Assembly: GCA_900541065.1 (NCBI GenBank)
Contig: UQIE01000018.1
Span: 1-46,280 of the forward strand
DNA length: 46,280 nucleotides
Reading direction: 5' to 3'
DNA from: an uncultured Collinsella sp.
Lineage (GTDB): Bacteria > Actinomycetota > Coriobacteriia > Coriobacteriales > Coriobacteriaceae
Both the position numbers and the translations under genes were made by a program. Below are positions 30,671 through 38,248 of the stretch, piece by piece. A model generated the notes under the pieces. It saw nothing but the letters and a program-made list of their open reading frames with translations, did not search any database and was not told where the DNA came from. Positions within the stretch are counted from its first letter, which is position 1. Every line of letters begins with the position of its first letter.

Positions 30671-30706
30671 AAAAAGGCCGCCCTGGATTACCCAGGGCGG
30701 CCTTTT
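30671..30706. terminator. Bidirectional terminator between nuclease and EF-G-like genes
   Basis: A 15-bp perfect stem (AAAAGGCCGCCCTGG / CCAGGGCGGCCTTTT) with a 5-nt loop and A/T tracts on both sides serves both convergent genes. Confidence 0.93.
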
Positions 30707-30739
30707 CGTCAGCGTCCACATTGCAGGCAACGCCACACG

Positions 30740-32815
30740 CTACTTGGCGCGACCCTCCTCATAGCGCTCGACCAGCTTGGCCTGAACGTCATAGGGAACC
30801 TGCTCATAGCCAGCGGGCTTCATGGTAAAGTCACCCGTGCCGCGCGTGATAGAGCGCAGGCGCGTCGAGTAATCCGTCAGCTCGGCGAGAGGTGCCTGGG
30901 CGATGACCACGGTGTCGCCGCGTTCATCGGTCTCCATGCCCGTCACGCGACCGCGCGATGCCGAGATGTCACCCATCACGGCGCCGGCGTAGCTCTCGGG
31001 GATAGTCACCGTAATTTCCTCGATGGGCTCCAGCACCACCGGGTCGGCATCGGCGCATGCCTTGCGCAGGCCGATGCGAGCCGCCGCGCGGAACGCCATC
31101 TCGTTGGAGTCGACGCTGTGATACGAGCCGTCGTACACAGCCACGCGAATGCCCGTGAGCGGGTAGCCGGCAATGATGCCGTCCTTCATGGTCTCCTGGA
31201 CACCCTTGTCCACGGCGGGAATCAGCGAGCGCGGAATGCGGCCGCCTACGACCTCATCCACAAACTCGTAGCCGTCGCTCGTGCCGTCGGGCCCAATAAG
31301 CGGCTCCACGCGCAGCCAGCAGTCGCCGTACTGACCGGCGCCACCGGTCTGCTTCTTGTGGCGACCCTGGGCGCTCGCCGTGCGGCGGATGGTCTCGCGA
31401 TACGGAATGCGGATCGGCACGCTCTTGGCCACGACCTTGGTGCGATCCTCCAAACGGTTGAGCAGCACCGAAACCTGCGCCTCACCAACGGCGGAGATGA
31501 TAGTCTGGCCCGTCTCCTCGTCACGATCGATGCTCATGGTCGGATCAGCCTTGCACGCCTTCTCGATAAACGTATAGAGCTTCTCTTCGTCCCCGCGATT
31601 CTCGGCCTCGATGGCAATGCGGTACTGCGAGTTGGGGAACTTAAACGCCGCAGCCTCGACCTTGCCGGTAATCGAGAGCGTATCGCCCGTCTCGGCCGCC
31701 AGCTTGGGTGCCACGATAATGTCGCCGGCATAGGCGTGACCGACCTCGGTCATGTCGCGGCCGCACATCACATACAGGTGAGCCAGACGGTCGCCCTTGC
31801 GCGTGCGCGCGTTGACCAGCTCAAGGCCCGGCTCAAGCGTACCCGTCAGCACCTTAATAAAGCTGATGCGACCCTGCTGCGGATCGGCCAGGGTCTTAAA
31901 CACAAACGCCACCGGACGATCATCGTCGCTTGAAATCTTGAGCGAATCGCCGTCGATAAGCGGCATCTCGCCGTAGTCGGTCGGCGCCGGGAAGTATGTG
32001 GCGATGTCGTCCATCAGCGAGTTGACGCCCTGCTCCTTAATGCAATCGCCCGCAAAGACCGGCACAAAGATGCGCTCGGCGATCGCCTTCGACAGCAGGC
32101 CTTCAAGCTCCTCCTGCGTCAGCGTCTCCTCGCCTTCCAAGTACTTCATCATCAGTTCGTCGTCAGCCTCGGCCACCAGCTCGCACAGATGGTCATGGGC
32201 TTCCTCGGCCTGGGCACGATACTCCTCGGGAATCTCCGACTCAACGGCTTCGGTGCCGTTGCAATGGCGCGCCTTCATGCGCACCAGGTCGATGATGCCG
32301 TCAAAGTCCTCGCCCTCGCCCCAGGGAAGGGTCACGGCGCCCAGGCGCGTGCCAAAGCGCTCTTGCAGCAGGTCCATCGTGGTCGCAAAGCTGGCCTCGG
32401 AGCGCGACAGGCGGTTTACGAACACCGCACGCGCCAGGCGCAGGTCCTCGGCGGCATACCAGAGCTTAACCGTCGTAGGCTGCGGGCCGGCCTCGGCGTC
32501 GACCACAAACAGAGCCGTCTCGCAGACGCTCATCGCGGCAAAGGCATCGCCGATAAAATCGGGGTAGCACGGGGCATCGAGCACATTGATGCGCGCGCCC
32601 TTCCAGTCGATCGGCGCGATGGTCGTCGAGATGGAGAATGAACGCTTGACCTCTTCGGGGTCATAGTCGAGCGTGGGCTTGGTGCCGTCGTGGCCGCCCA
32701 GGCGGGCGGTCTTGCCGGAAAGGTGGAGCATGGCCTCGGCGAGCGAAGTCTTGCCCACCCCGCCTTGGCCTACGAGCACCACGTTCCTTACGTTGCCGGT
32801 CTTGGGAGCACCCAT
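30740..32815 (-). CDS. Elongation factor G-like GTPase (EF-G paralogue)
   Basis: The 691-residue protein has EF-G architecture: G domain (about 8-270), domain II (FVFKTLADPQQGRISFIKVLTGTL), domains III-V ending in YEQVPYDVQAKLVERYEEGRAK. It departs from true EF-G in the G motifs. G1 is intact (GQGGVGKTS), but G3 reads DAPCYPDF instead of DTPGHVDF and G4 reads VNRLSR instead of NKMD. It is therefore the EF-G-like/FusA2-type paralogue often found in Actinobacteria. Reduced or altered GTPase activity is likely; a ribosome-protection, recycling or stress role is possible. ATG at 32815 has GGAGG 6 nt upstream; the frame is open to 32926 without homology. Monocistronic. Confidence 0.92.
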   Translation of the reverse strand: MGAPKTGNVRNVVLVGQGGVGKTSLAEAMLHLSGKTARLGGHDGTKPTLDYDPEEVKRSFSISTTIAPIDWKGARINVLDAPCYPDFIGDAFAAMSVCETALFVVDAEAGPQPTTVKLWYAAEDLRLARAVFVNRLSRSEASFATTMDLLQERFGTRLGAVTLPWGEGEDFDGIIDLVRMKARHCNGTEAVESEIPEEYRAQAEEAHDHLCELVAEADDELMMKYLEGEETLTQEELEGLLSKAIAERIFVPVFAGDCIKEQGVNSLMDDIATYFPAPTDYGEMPLIDGDSLKISSDDDRPVAFVFKTLADPQQGRISFIKVLTGTLEPGLELVNARTRKGDRLAHLYVMCGRDMTEVGHAYAGDIIVAPKLAAETGDTLSITGKVEAAAFKFPNSQYRIAIEAENRGDEEKLYTFIEKACKADPTMSIDRDEETGQTIISAVGEAQVSVLLNRLEDRTKVVAKSVPIRIPYRETIRRTASAQGRHKKQTGGAGQYGDCWLRVEPLIGPDGTSDGYEFVDEVVGGRIPRSLIPAVDKGVQETMKDGIIAGYPLTGIRVAVYDGSYHSVDSNEMAFRAAARIGLRKACADADPVVLEPIEEITVTIPESYAGAVMGDISASRGRVTGMETDERGDTVVIAQAPLAELTDYSTRLRSITRGTGDFTMKPAGYEQVPYDVQAKLVERYEEGRAK

Positions 32816-33125
32816 GATGACCTCCTTGCAGGGTCGCGCGCGATGCGCGACGCCAACGGGGAGAGTTCGCGGTCGATGCCGTCCCGGGAGCAGCACGGTC
32901 GGCAGCCGAGCCGACTCACCCTCCAAATGTCCTATGCCACCACCCTACCCTTGCAGTCGCCTGTCCATGCAGACCTTTCGGCACGCGTATGAATACGGGC
33001 GGCGAGAGGAGGAGGCGAGCATGCGAGGCGATTATTGAACCCCGCCGATGCAAATAAAATGCCGCCGCAGGCCGTAAGACCTGCGGCGGCTTCACCTCAA
33101 TTAATAGTTGAGTAAATACCTGAGC
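32816..33125. other. Intergenic stretch
   Basis: Apart from the terminator at 33050-33090, I see nothing I can support. The EF-G-like promoter should be here, but no clear -10/-35 pair is visible. A 5-codon frame with a good RBS near 33010-33037 is too short to call. Confidence 0.5.
33050..33090 (-). terminator. Terminator of the amino-acid ABC operon
   Basis: GCCGCCGCAGG (33061-33071) pairs with CCTGCGGCGGC (33080-33090). Read leftward it is followed by ATTTTATTT. Confidence 0.9.
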
Positions 33126-33890
33126 CTATCCCTCGATACGGCTCAAAAACTCACGCGTGCGCTGCTCGCGCGGATGGTCGATAACCTGCTCGGCCGGACC
33201 CTCCTCGACAATGCGGCCTCCGTCCATAAAGACCACGCGATCGGCAACATCGCGCGCAAACTGCATCGCGTGGGTCACGATCACCATCGTCATATTCTGC
33301 GCGGCAAGGTCTTTAATGACACGCAGCACCTCGGCCGTTAGCTCGGGATCGAGCGCCGAGGTCGGCTCGTCAAAGAACAAGATTTCCGGGTCGAGCGCCA
33401 AGGCGCGGGCGATACTCACGCGCTGTTGCTGACCGCCCGAAAGCTCACACGGAACCTTGTTCTCGTTGCCCACAAGCCCCATCTGAGCAATCAATTCATG
33501 CGCACGAGCTTCCGCCTGCTCGCGCGGGCGCTTAAGAACGCGGATCGGCGCATCGGTGATGTTTTTCATCACGGTATAGTGCGGGAACAGATTGTAGTTC
33601 TGAAACACCAGGCCAAATCGCGAGCGCGCCTGCCTGGGCACATCGCCCTTCGCATAGACCGCGCCCGAACCCGCATCCGTCGCAACGGCAAGGTCGCCAA
33701 ACGAGAGCGAGCCTCCGTCGAGCGTCTCGAGCAGCGTGGCACACCGCAGCAGCGTGGACTTGCCGCCACCCGAAGGCCCGATAATCGCCACGACCTCTCC
33801 ACGCTTTACCTCGAGCGAGATATCCTTGAGCACCTCATTGCCGCCAAACGCCTTGCGAGCGTTCGATATATTCATTACCGAATTAATCAT
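33126..33890 (-). CDS. Polar amino-acid ABC transporter, ATP-binding protein
   Basis: The 254-residue ATPase is of the GlnQ/HisP type: Walker A GPSGGGKST (about 35-43), Q-loop VFQNYNLFPHYTV, signature LSGGQQQRVSIARAL, Walker B EILFFDEPTSALDPEL and switch His in VTHAMQFARDVADRVVFMDGG. It powers the adjacent permease. I chose ATG at 33890, which overlaps the permease stop by 8 nt (ATGATTAA); an ATG at 33875 is an alternative and either fits the family. Last gene of a three-gene operon. Confidence 0.95.
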   Translation of the reverse strand: MINSVMNISNARKAFGGNEVLKDISLEVKRGEVVAIIGPSGGGKSTLLRCATLLETLDGGSLSFGDLAVATDAGSGAVYAKGDVPRQARSRFGLVFQNYNLFPHYTVMKNITDAPIRVLKRPREQAEARAHELIAQMGLVGNENKVPCELSGGQQQRVSIARALALDPEILFFDEPTSALDPELTAEVLRVIKDLAAQNMTMVIVTHAMQFARDVADRVVFMDGGRIVEEGPAEQVIDHPREQRTREFLSRIEG

Positions 33891-34536
33891 GGTAGTAATC
33901 CAATTTTTTCTCGGCGGCGCCCAGCAGCATCTCGACAACGAAATTAAAGACCCAGTAAATCAGCGCCGCAATCGCAAACGGCACCATGCTCACCTGCGAG
34001 GCGACCAGCGCCTTGGCCGTCGAGAACATCTCACCCACGCCAATGGCAAACGCCAGCGACGTGTCCTTGACCAGCGTGATGATCTCGTTGCCCATCGCCG
34101 GCAGAATACGCTTGGCGACCTGCGGCATCACGATATACAGAAACGTCTGCACGCGCGAATAGCCCAGCACCTCGGCAGCCTCGTATTGACCGCGCGGAAT
34201 GGACTGCAAGCCCGAGCGATAGATCTCGGCAAAGTAACCGGCGTAGTTGATGATGAACGCCACGACGCACGCCGTCCACTTGGAATCGGGCGTGAGCGAA
34301 ATGCCAAACACGTAGTACGGGGCAAAGTAGATGGCAAACATCTGCAGCATGAGCGGCGTACCGCGCATGACCGAAATGTAGATGCGCGCAATCCAGCGAA
34401 GCGGCGCGATTTTGCTCATGCGCATAAACGCCACGGGGATTCCCAGCGGAATCGACCCCAGCAGTGTCAGCACAAACAACTGCAAACTGACCAAGAATCC
34501 CTGGCCAAGCATCTGCATCATGACCTGAATAGACAT
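33883..34536 (-). CDS. Polar amino-acid ABC transporter, permease
   Basis: The 217-residue permease of the His/Glu/Gln/Arg/opine family has about five transmembrane helices. Its EAA loop reads YEAAEVLGYSRVQTFLYIVMPQVAKRILPAMGNEIITLVKDTSLAFAIG, which contacts the ATPase. A single permease gene suggests a homodimer. ATG at 34536 overlaps the stop of the binding-protein gene by one base (TAATG), so translation is coupled. The upstream TTG at 34551 is in frame but unnecessary. Confidence 0.95.
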   Translation of the reverse strand: MSIQVMMQMLGQGFLVSLQLFVLTLLGSIPLGIPVAFMRMSKIAPLRWIARIYISVMRGTPLMLQMFAIYFAPYYVFGISLTPDSKWTACVVAFIINYAGYFAEIYRSGLQSIPRGQYEAAEVLGYSRVQTFLYIVMPQVAKRILPAMGNEIITLVKDTSLAFAIGVGEMFSTAKALVASQVSMVPFAIAALIYWVFNFVVEMLLGAAEKKLDYYHD

Positions 34537-35396
34537 TACTTGAGCACCCAATTATCGAAAGATAGACCATAGCTTGAATACTTGTCGCAGAGATCCTTAA
34601 CCGTACCGTCATCGTAGAGTGCCTTGAGCGACTCGGTCACGGCGTCGGCCGACTTGGTGTCGCCCTTCTTAAAGCCGACGGCGTAGTGCTCGCTGGACAG
34701 CGGCTCATCAAGCTGCGTATAAGCATCGGGCTTGGCGGCAAGCTGATACTGGGCAATCGAAAGGTCGCAAGCCACGGCATCGACCGCGCCGCTCTCGAGC
34801 TGCATAAACGCCGTGTTGTACTCACCGATGGTGTCGAGCGTGGCAAACGTCGCCGCCAGATCCTTCTGGTCACCCTCAAGCACATCCTGCGCAGCGGAAT
34901 CGGTCTGGGTAATCACGGTCTTGCCGGCAAGATCGTCCCAGCTCTTGATGCCTGCATCCTTCTTTACCACCAGCACCTGCTCGTTGAGCATGTACGGCTC
35001 GGAGAACGTGTAGTCGTCCTCGCGGCCCTCCATGGTAAAGCCGTTCCAGATACAGTTGATGGCGCCCGAGTTGAGCAGCGTATCCTTGGCATCCCAGTCG
35101 ATGGCCTCGTATTTGACCTCCCAGCCCTGCTTATCGGCAACAGCCTTGGCCAGATCGAGATCAAAGCCGGTGTACTCGCCATCGTCGCCCACAAAGCCGT
35201 ACGGAGGATAGGACTTATCAAAGCCCACCACGAGCTTCTTGGACTCCGCAGCGCCCTTCACATCCTTGGCCGCGGCAGAGCCAGCAGCGGAGCCCTTGCC
35301 GGCACCACCGCCGCAACCGACAAGACCAAGGCCAAGCACCGTAGCGAGCGAGCCGGCTAGACCAACAAACTGACGACGAGACATATCGGTGTTCAT
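34536..35396 (-). CDS. Polar amino-acid ABC transporter, substrate-binding lipoprotein
   Basis: The 286-residue protein is a cluster F/SBP_bac_3 binding protein. Residues 1-28 are a lipoprotein signal ending in LVGC (lipidated Cys28), preceded by an SRRQFVGLAG stretch that resembles a twin-arginine motif. The mature domain begins KKLVVGFDKSYPPYGFVGDDGEYTGFDLDLAKAVA and includes IWNGFTMEGREDDYTFSEPYM. The binding pocket resembles those for glutamine, arginine or cystine; the specific ligand cannot be read. ATG at 35396 follows GGGGGG; an upstream in-frame ATG at 35417 lies inside the operator. First gene of the operon, with a well-formed promoter and palindrome upstream. Confidence 0.93.
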   Translation of the reverse strand: MNTDMSRRQFVGLAGSLATVLGLGLVGCGGGAGKGSAAGSAAAKDVKGAAESKKLVVGFDKSYPPYGFVGDDGEYTGFDLDLAKAVADKQGWEVKYEAIDWDAKDTLLNSGAINCIWNGFTMEGREDDYTFSEPYMLNEQVLVVKKDAGIKSWDDLAGKTVITQTDSAAQDVLEGDQKDLAATFATLDTIGEYNTAFMQLESGAVDAVACDLSIAQYQLAAKPDAYTQLDEPLSSEHYAVGFKKGDTKSADAVTESLKALYDDGTVKDLCDKYSSYGLSFDNWVLK

Positions 35397-35415
35397 GGTA
35401 TCCCCCCTTGATGGC

Positions 35416-35481
35416 ACTTTAGTTAAGTAAAGTGATTCGTGTAACGTCCAGAATCATACACTTTAGCGTGATAGAGCACAA
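35416..35481 (-). promoter_or_regulatory. Promoter and palindromic operator of the amino-acid ABC operon
   Basis: Read leftward: -35 TTGTGC (35481-35476), 17-bp spacer, -10 TATGAT (35458-35453). Downstream, ACTTTA (35416-35421) and TAAAGT (35428-35433) form an 18-bp palindrome around GTTAAG, just inside the expected transcript. A further ACTTTAG half-site (35460-35466) lies in the spacer. The palindrome has a close counterpart upstream of ilvE (5334-5349). Repression by an amino-acid-sensing regulator is inferred. Confidence 0.6.
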
Positions 35482-35487
35482 GGGAGG

Positions 35488-35629
35488 GGTTGCCCGCTGG
35501 GCTCCGGGGCGGGGGTTAAGTTTCCTGCTCTACAGTCCTGCTCACGACGGAGGCCACATTAAGTGGCCTCCTGTTCGTGCGGAACTCGCGATAAACTTAA
35601 CCCCCACACCCCTCACGCGGCGGGCAACC
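35488..35629. repeat. 142-bp nested inverted repeat
   Basis: Three arm pairs nest around one centre: GGTTGCCCGC (35488-35497) with 35620-35629, GGGGGTTAAGTTT (35511-35523) with 35593-35605, and GGAGGCCAC (35539-35547) with 35553-35561, plus a short CACGA/TCGTG pair. All three main pairs are perfect. It fills most of the 338-bp gap between the divergent ABC operon and rRNA methyltransferase gene, adjoining the ABC promoter. It could be a mobile palindrome or a large RNA hairpin. The remainder of the gap holds a -10-like TACAAT (35691-35696) and a 14-bp palindrome TAATTCATGAATTA (35709-35722) before the methyltransferase RBS. Confidence 0.65.
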
Positions 35630-35734
35630 GTCGTTGGGCTTATCGCTAACACGATTAAACCGCTTGCATATCGTCTGCTGGCTTGGCACGGTACAATACT
35701 TGCAGCTTTAATTCATGAATTAGTGGAGTTATTG

Positions 35735-37183
35735 ATGGCAGAATCTCGTGCGGAGCGTAGGGCTCGTCGTGCTTTGGTGGAGGCGGTTGAGGGGTCGAAG
35801 GAGGAGAAATCTTCTACGAAATCCAAGTCTTCTAAAGCTGTAAAAAGCAAATCGGCTAAGGGCAAGGCTAAGGCCAAGCGTCCCGGCTCTCGTCGGAACG
35901 AGGATAAGGCATCTCAGACTCGCTCCAAGCGCCCGTATAAGAATCCGGCTCCGTCTGCGCGCAAGGCCGTTGATCCCAAGTCTCCTTGTTCCATCATGAA
36001 AGCTTGCGGTGGGTGTACAGCGCTCAATCGTCCTTATAAGAAGCAGCTCGCCGCCAAGCAGGCTGCTATGGAGGAGCTTTTTGCTTCGCTTTGTGAGCGT
36101 GAGGGCATTGCTGTAGATCCTATTCGTGGCATGGGTGTCACCCTGGGCGACCCGGGCAAATATCCTGCGCCGCGCGGTTTTCGCCATAAGGCCGCCACTC
36201 CCTTTGCTCCCGGTAAGGAGGGCGCTGTCCGTTGCGGTTTCTTTGAGCGCGGCACGCACAAGATCGTTGCCGTACCCGAATGCCCCGTCGAGGCACCGGG
36301 CGCCCGTCAGACTCTCAACGGCATCGCACGCGAAGCTGAGCGGCTGCATATTCCCGCCTTTAATGAGGACAAGCATCTTGGTTTGCTTCGCTATGCCGTC
36401 GTCCGCTGCGGTTGGCGTACCGACCAGGTCATGGTCACGCTCGTGACCGCTCAGCGCGACTTGCCGCATGCGCAGGAGTTCTTTGAGGCTGTCGCCGCAC
36501 TCGATCCGCGCATCGTCACCGTCGCCCAAAACATCAACGGACGCCCCGGCAACGCCATCCTCGGCGAGGAAACCCGCATCGTGTATGGCGCCGAATGCAT
36601 GCGCGACCAGCTGCTCGGCTGCGAATTCGACATCTCCCCCACCGCGTTTTATCAGACCAACCCGCAACAGACCGAGCTGCTCTATCAGCTCGCTATCGAC
36701 GGCATGGATTTGCACCAGGGCGATGTGCTCATGGATGCCTACTGTGGCAGCGGTACCATCGGTCTTTGCGCAGCTAAAGATGCCCAGAACAAGGGTATCG
36801 GCATTATGCTGCTCGGCGTTGAGCGCAACCCGGCGGGCATTGCCGACGCACGTCGCAATGCCGAGCTCAACGGCCTCACCCGCAGCGCTTGGTTTATGGC
36901 CGACGACGCCACCGACTACATCCTGGATGCCGCCGACAACAACGAACGCGTCGACGTTCTTTCCATCGACCCGCCGCGCGCCGGCTCCACGCCCGAGTTC
37001 CTCGAAGCTGCCTGCGCACTTAAGCCGCGCCGCATCACCTATATCAGCTGCAACCCCGTGACCCAAGAGCGCGACCTGCACCAGCTCCTCGACGGAGGCT
37101 ATCGCCTGCTCAAGATCACGCCAGTCGACATGTTCCCTCACACCGACCACACCGAAACCGTAGCGGTCCTCGAACGCCGCTAA
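35735..37183 (+). CDS. 23S rRNA (uracil-C5)-methyltransferase, RumA/TrmA family
   Basis: The 482-residue SAM-dependent enzyme has cysteines for a [4Fe-4S] cluster (Cys85, Cys91, Cys94 in CSIMKACGGC), the SAM motif DAYCGSGTIGL, the catalytic cysteine in YISCNPVTQERDL, and DPPRAG. RumA-type enzymes make m5U in 23S rRNA (U747 or U1939); which site is not determined here. Residues 1-84 are a Lys/Ser/Arg-rich, low-complexity extension replacing the usual TRAM domain, perhaps for RNA binding. Roughly the first 130 codons use T- and A-ending codons far more than the rest. ATG at 35735 has GGAG 5-8 nt upstream. A terminator follows at 37212. Confidence 0.9.
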   Translation: MAESRAERRARRALVEAVEGSKEEKSSTKSKSSKAVKSKSAKGKAKAKRPGSRRNEDKASQTRSKRPYKNPAPSARKAVDPKSPCSIMKACGGCTALNRPYKKQLAAKQAAMEELFASLCEREGIAVDPIRGMGVTLGDPGKYPAPRGFRHKAATPFAPGKEGAVRCGFFERGTHKIVAVPECPVEAPGARQTLNGIAREAERLHIPAFNEDKHLGLLRYAVVRCGWRTDQVMVTLVTAQRDLPHAQEFFEAVAALDPRIVTVAQNINGRPGNAILGEETRIVYGAECMRDQLLGCEFDISPTAFYQTNPQQTELLYQLAIDGMDLHQGDVLMDAYCGSGTIGLCAAKDAQNKGIGIMLLGVERNPAGIADARRNAELNGLTRSAWFMADDATDYILDAADNNERVDVLSIDPPRAGSTPEFLEAACALKPRRITYISCNPVTQERDLHQLLDGGYRLLKITPVDMFPHTDHTETVAVLERR

Positions 37184-37211
37184 CCAACCTCAGTAGATTT
37201 TTGGGACAAGA

Positions 37212-37245
37212 AAGGGGGCGACCCGCCTGGGCCGCCCCCTTCGCT
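37212..37245. terminator. Bidirectional terminator between methyltransferase and PHP genes
   Basis: The stem AAGGGGGCG...CGCCCCCTT (37212-37241) is flanked by T-rich sequence in both directions (TTTCTT leftward, TTCGCTTGGTTT rightward). Confidence 0.75.
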
Positions 37246-37261
37246 TGGTTTATAAACTCCG

Positions 37262-38083
37262 CTACATCCCATTGCGCAGATCGCACACGCCGGCTGCCGC
37301 CATCTCGCACAGCAGCGTCTCGCGGTCGCGCGTCACGATCAAATCCAGTGGGAAGTGAATCTCGTCGAGCATCTTGCGCGCGTGATCGAGCTTGCCAATG
37401 GCCATGCCAATGTGGGCATCGGTCGACACGCCAATGCCCACGCCCAGCTCGGCGCAGCGCTCGGCAATCTTGCGGCATACGGCCCAATGCTCAGTGTCGA
37501 CACCGTGTTCAAGACTATGGTTGTTGATCTCGATAATCTTGTGCTTGGCCTTAGCTGCCAACAGCACCTCGTCGATATCGAACGGCACGCCCGAACGCCC
37601 CGTGTGACCCAGCATGAACACCTTGGGGTGCTCCAGGGCATTGATATACATCTCGGTCGTCTGGGCCAGCGTCGCGCCCTCAGCAATCTGCGGATTATGC
37701 ACGCTCGCAACCAAATAATCCAAATTACGCGTAACCAAATCGAACAGCGAATGCTGACGGCTGTACGAATCGCCGGCAATATCGAGCGTGACAGGAGTGT
37801 CCTCGCCAAACAGGCTTCCGTCCAGCGAAACGATATCGGCCTCGGCACCACGCAGCACCAGCACGCCGCTCCAAATGCGCGGCCAGATATCCTGGTTGAT
37901 AAAGAACTGGTAACTGCGCAGGTCATTGGGGCAAGCCGTAACCATAGAGCTCAAATGGTCGGCAGATCCGAGCACCTGCAGACCACGCTCTGCCGCCCAG
38001 TACACATTCTCCTCAATGGTCGAATATGCATGCGCAGAGAACATCGTATGGGTATGAATGTCACAAGAAAGCAGGTAGGGCAT
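37262..38083 (-). CDS. PHP-domain phosphoesterase (YcdX-like)
   Basis: The 273-residue protein has the polymerase-and-histidinol-phosphatase fold with its trinuclear metal motifs: DIHTHTMFSAHAY (residues 8-20), GSADHLS (about 39-45), a glutamate in RGAEADI, SVHNPQIAEG, MLGHTGR, EINNHS and a final STDAHIG. It is closest in length and pattern to YcdX-type phosphatases rather than histidinol-phosphatase or DNA polymerase PHP domains. The substrate is unknown. ATG at 38083 has AGGAG upstream. A usable promoter lies just before it (38121-38150). Confidence 0.9.
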   Translation of the reverse strand: MPYLLSCDIHTHTMFSAHAYSTIEENVYWAAERGLQVLGSADHLSSMVTACPNDLRSYQFFINQDIWPRIWSGVLVLRGAEADIVSLDGSLFGEDTPVTLDIAGDSYSRQHSLFDLVTRNLDYLVASVHNPQIAEGATLAQTTEMYINALEHPKVFMLGHTGRSGVPFDIDEVLLAAKAKHKIIEINNHSLEHGVDTEHWAVCRKIAERCAELGVGIGVSTDAHIGMAIGKLDHARKMLDEIHFPLDLIVTRDRETLLCEMAAAGVCDLRNGM

Positions 38084-38120
38084 CAGGTCTCCTTATCTGG
38101 CACGGCCGTCGCTTATATTC

Positions 38121-38150
38121 ATTGTACGCATAGCCTTCGATAGTCGTAAA
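38121..38150 (-). promoter_or_regulatory. Likely promoter of the PHP gene
   Basis: Read leftward: -35 TTTACG (38150-38145), 18-bp spacer, -10 TACAAT (38126-38121), about 38 nt before the ATG. Confidence 0.5.
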
Positions 38151-38248
38151 ACCACTCCATCCCAAAGACACAACGTCCATGACAACGGGGTCCGGCTTAA
38201 CACCAAACCCCGTTTCACGTAAAACATTGTAGGCAGAGCGCTTTACTT

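Noticed and set aside
33010..33037. Five-codon frame with a strong RBS (MRGDY)
   Set aside because: Too short and without a downstream gene to couple to; probably chance.
34536..35396. Tat-exported binding protein, from SRRQF near the N terminus
   Set aside because: The segment resembles a twin-arginine motif, but the lipobox and short signal fit ordinary lipoprotein export equally well, so no separate claim is made.
37202..37241. GGGACAAG next to a hairpin after the rRNA methyltransferase gene
   Set aside because: The hairpin is an ordinary terminator and the GGGACA lies outside it.
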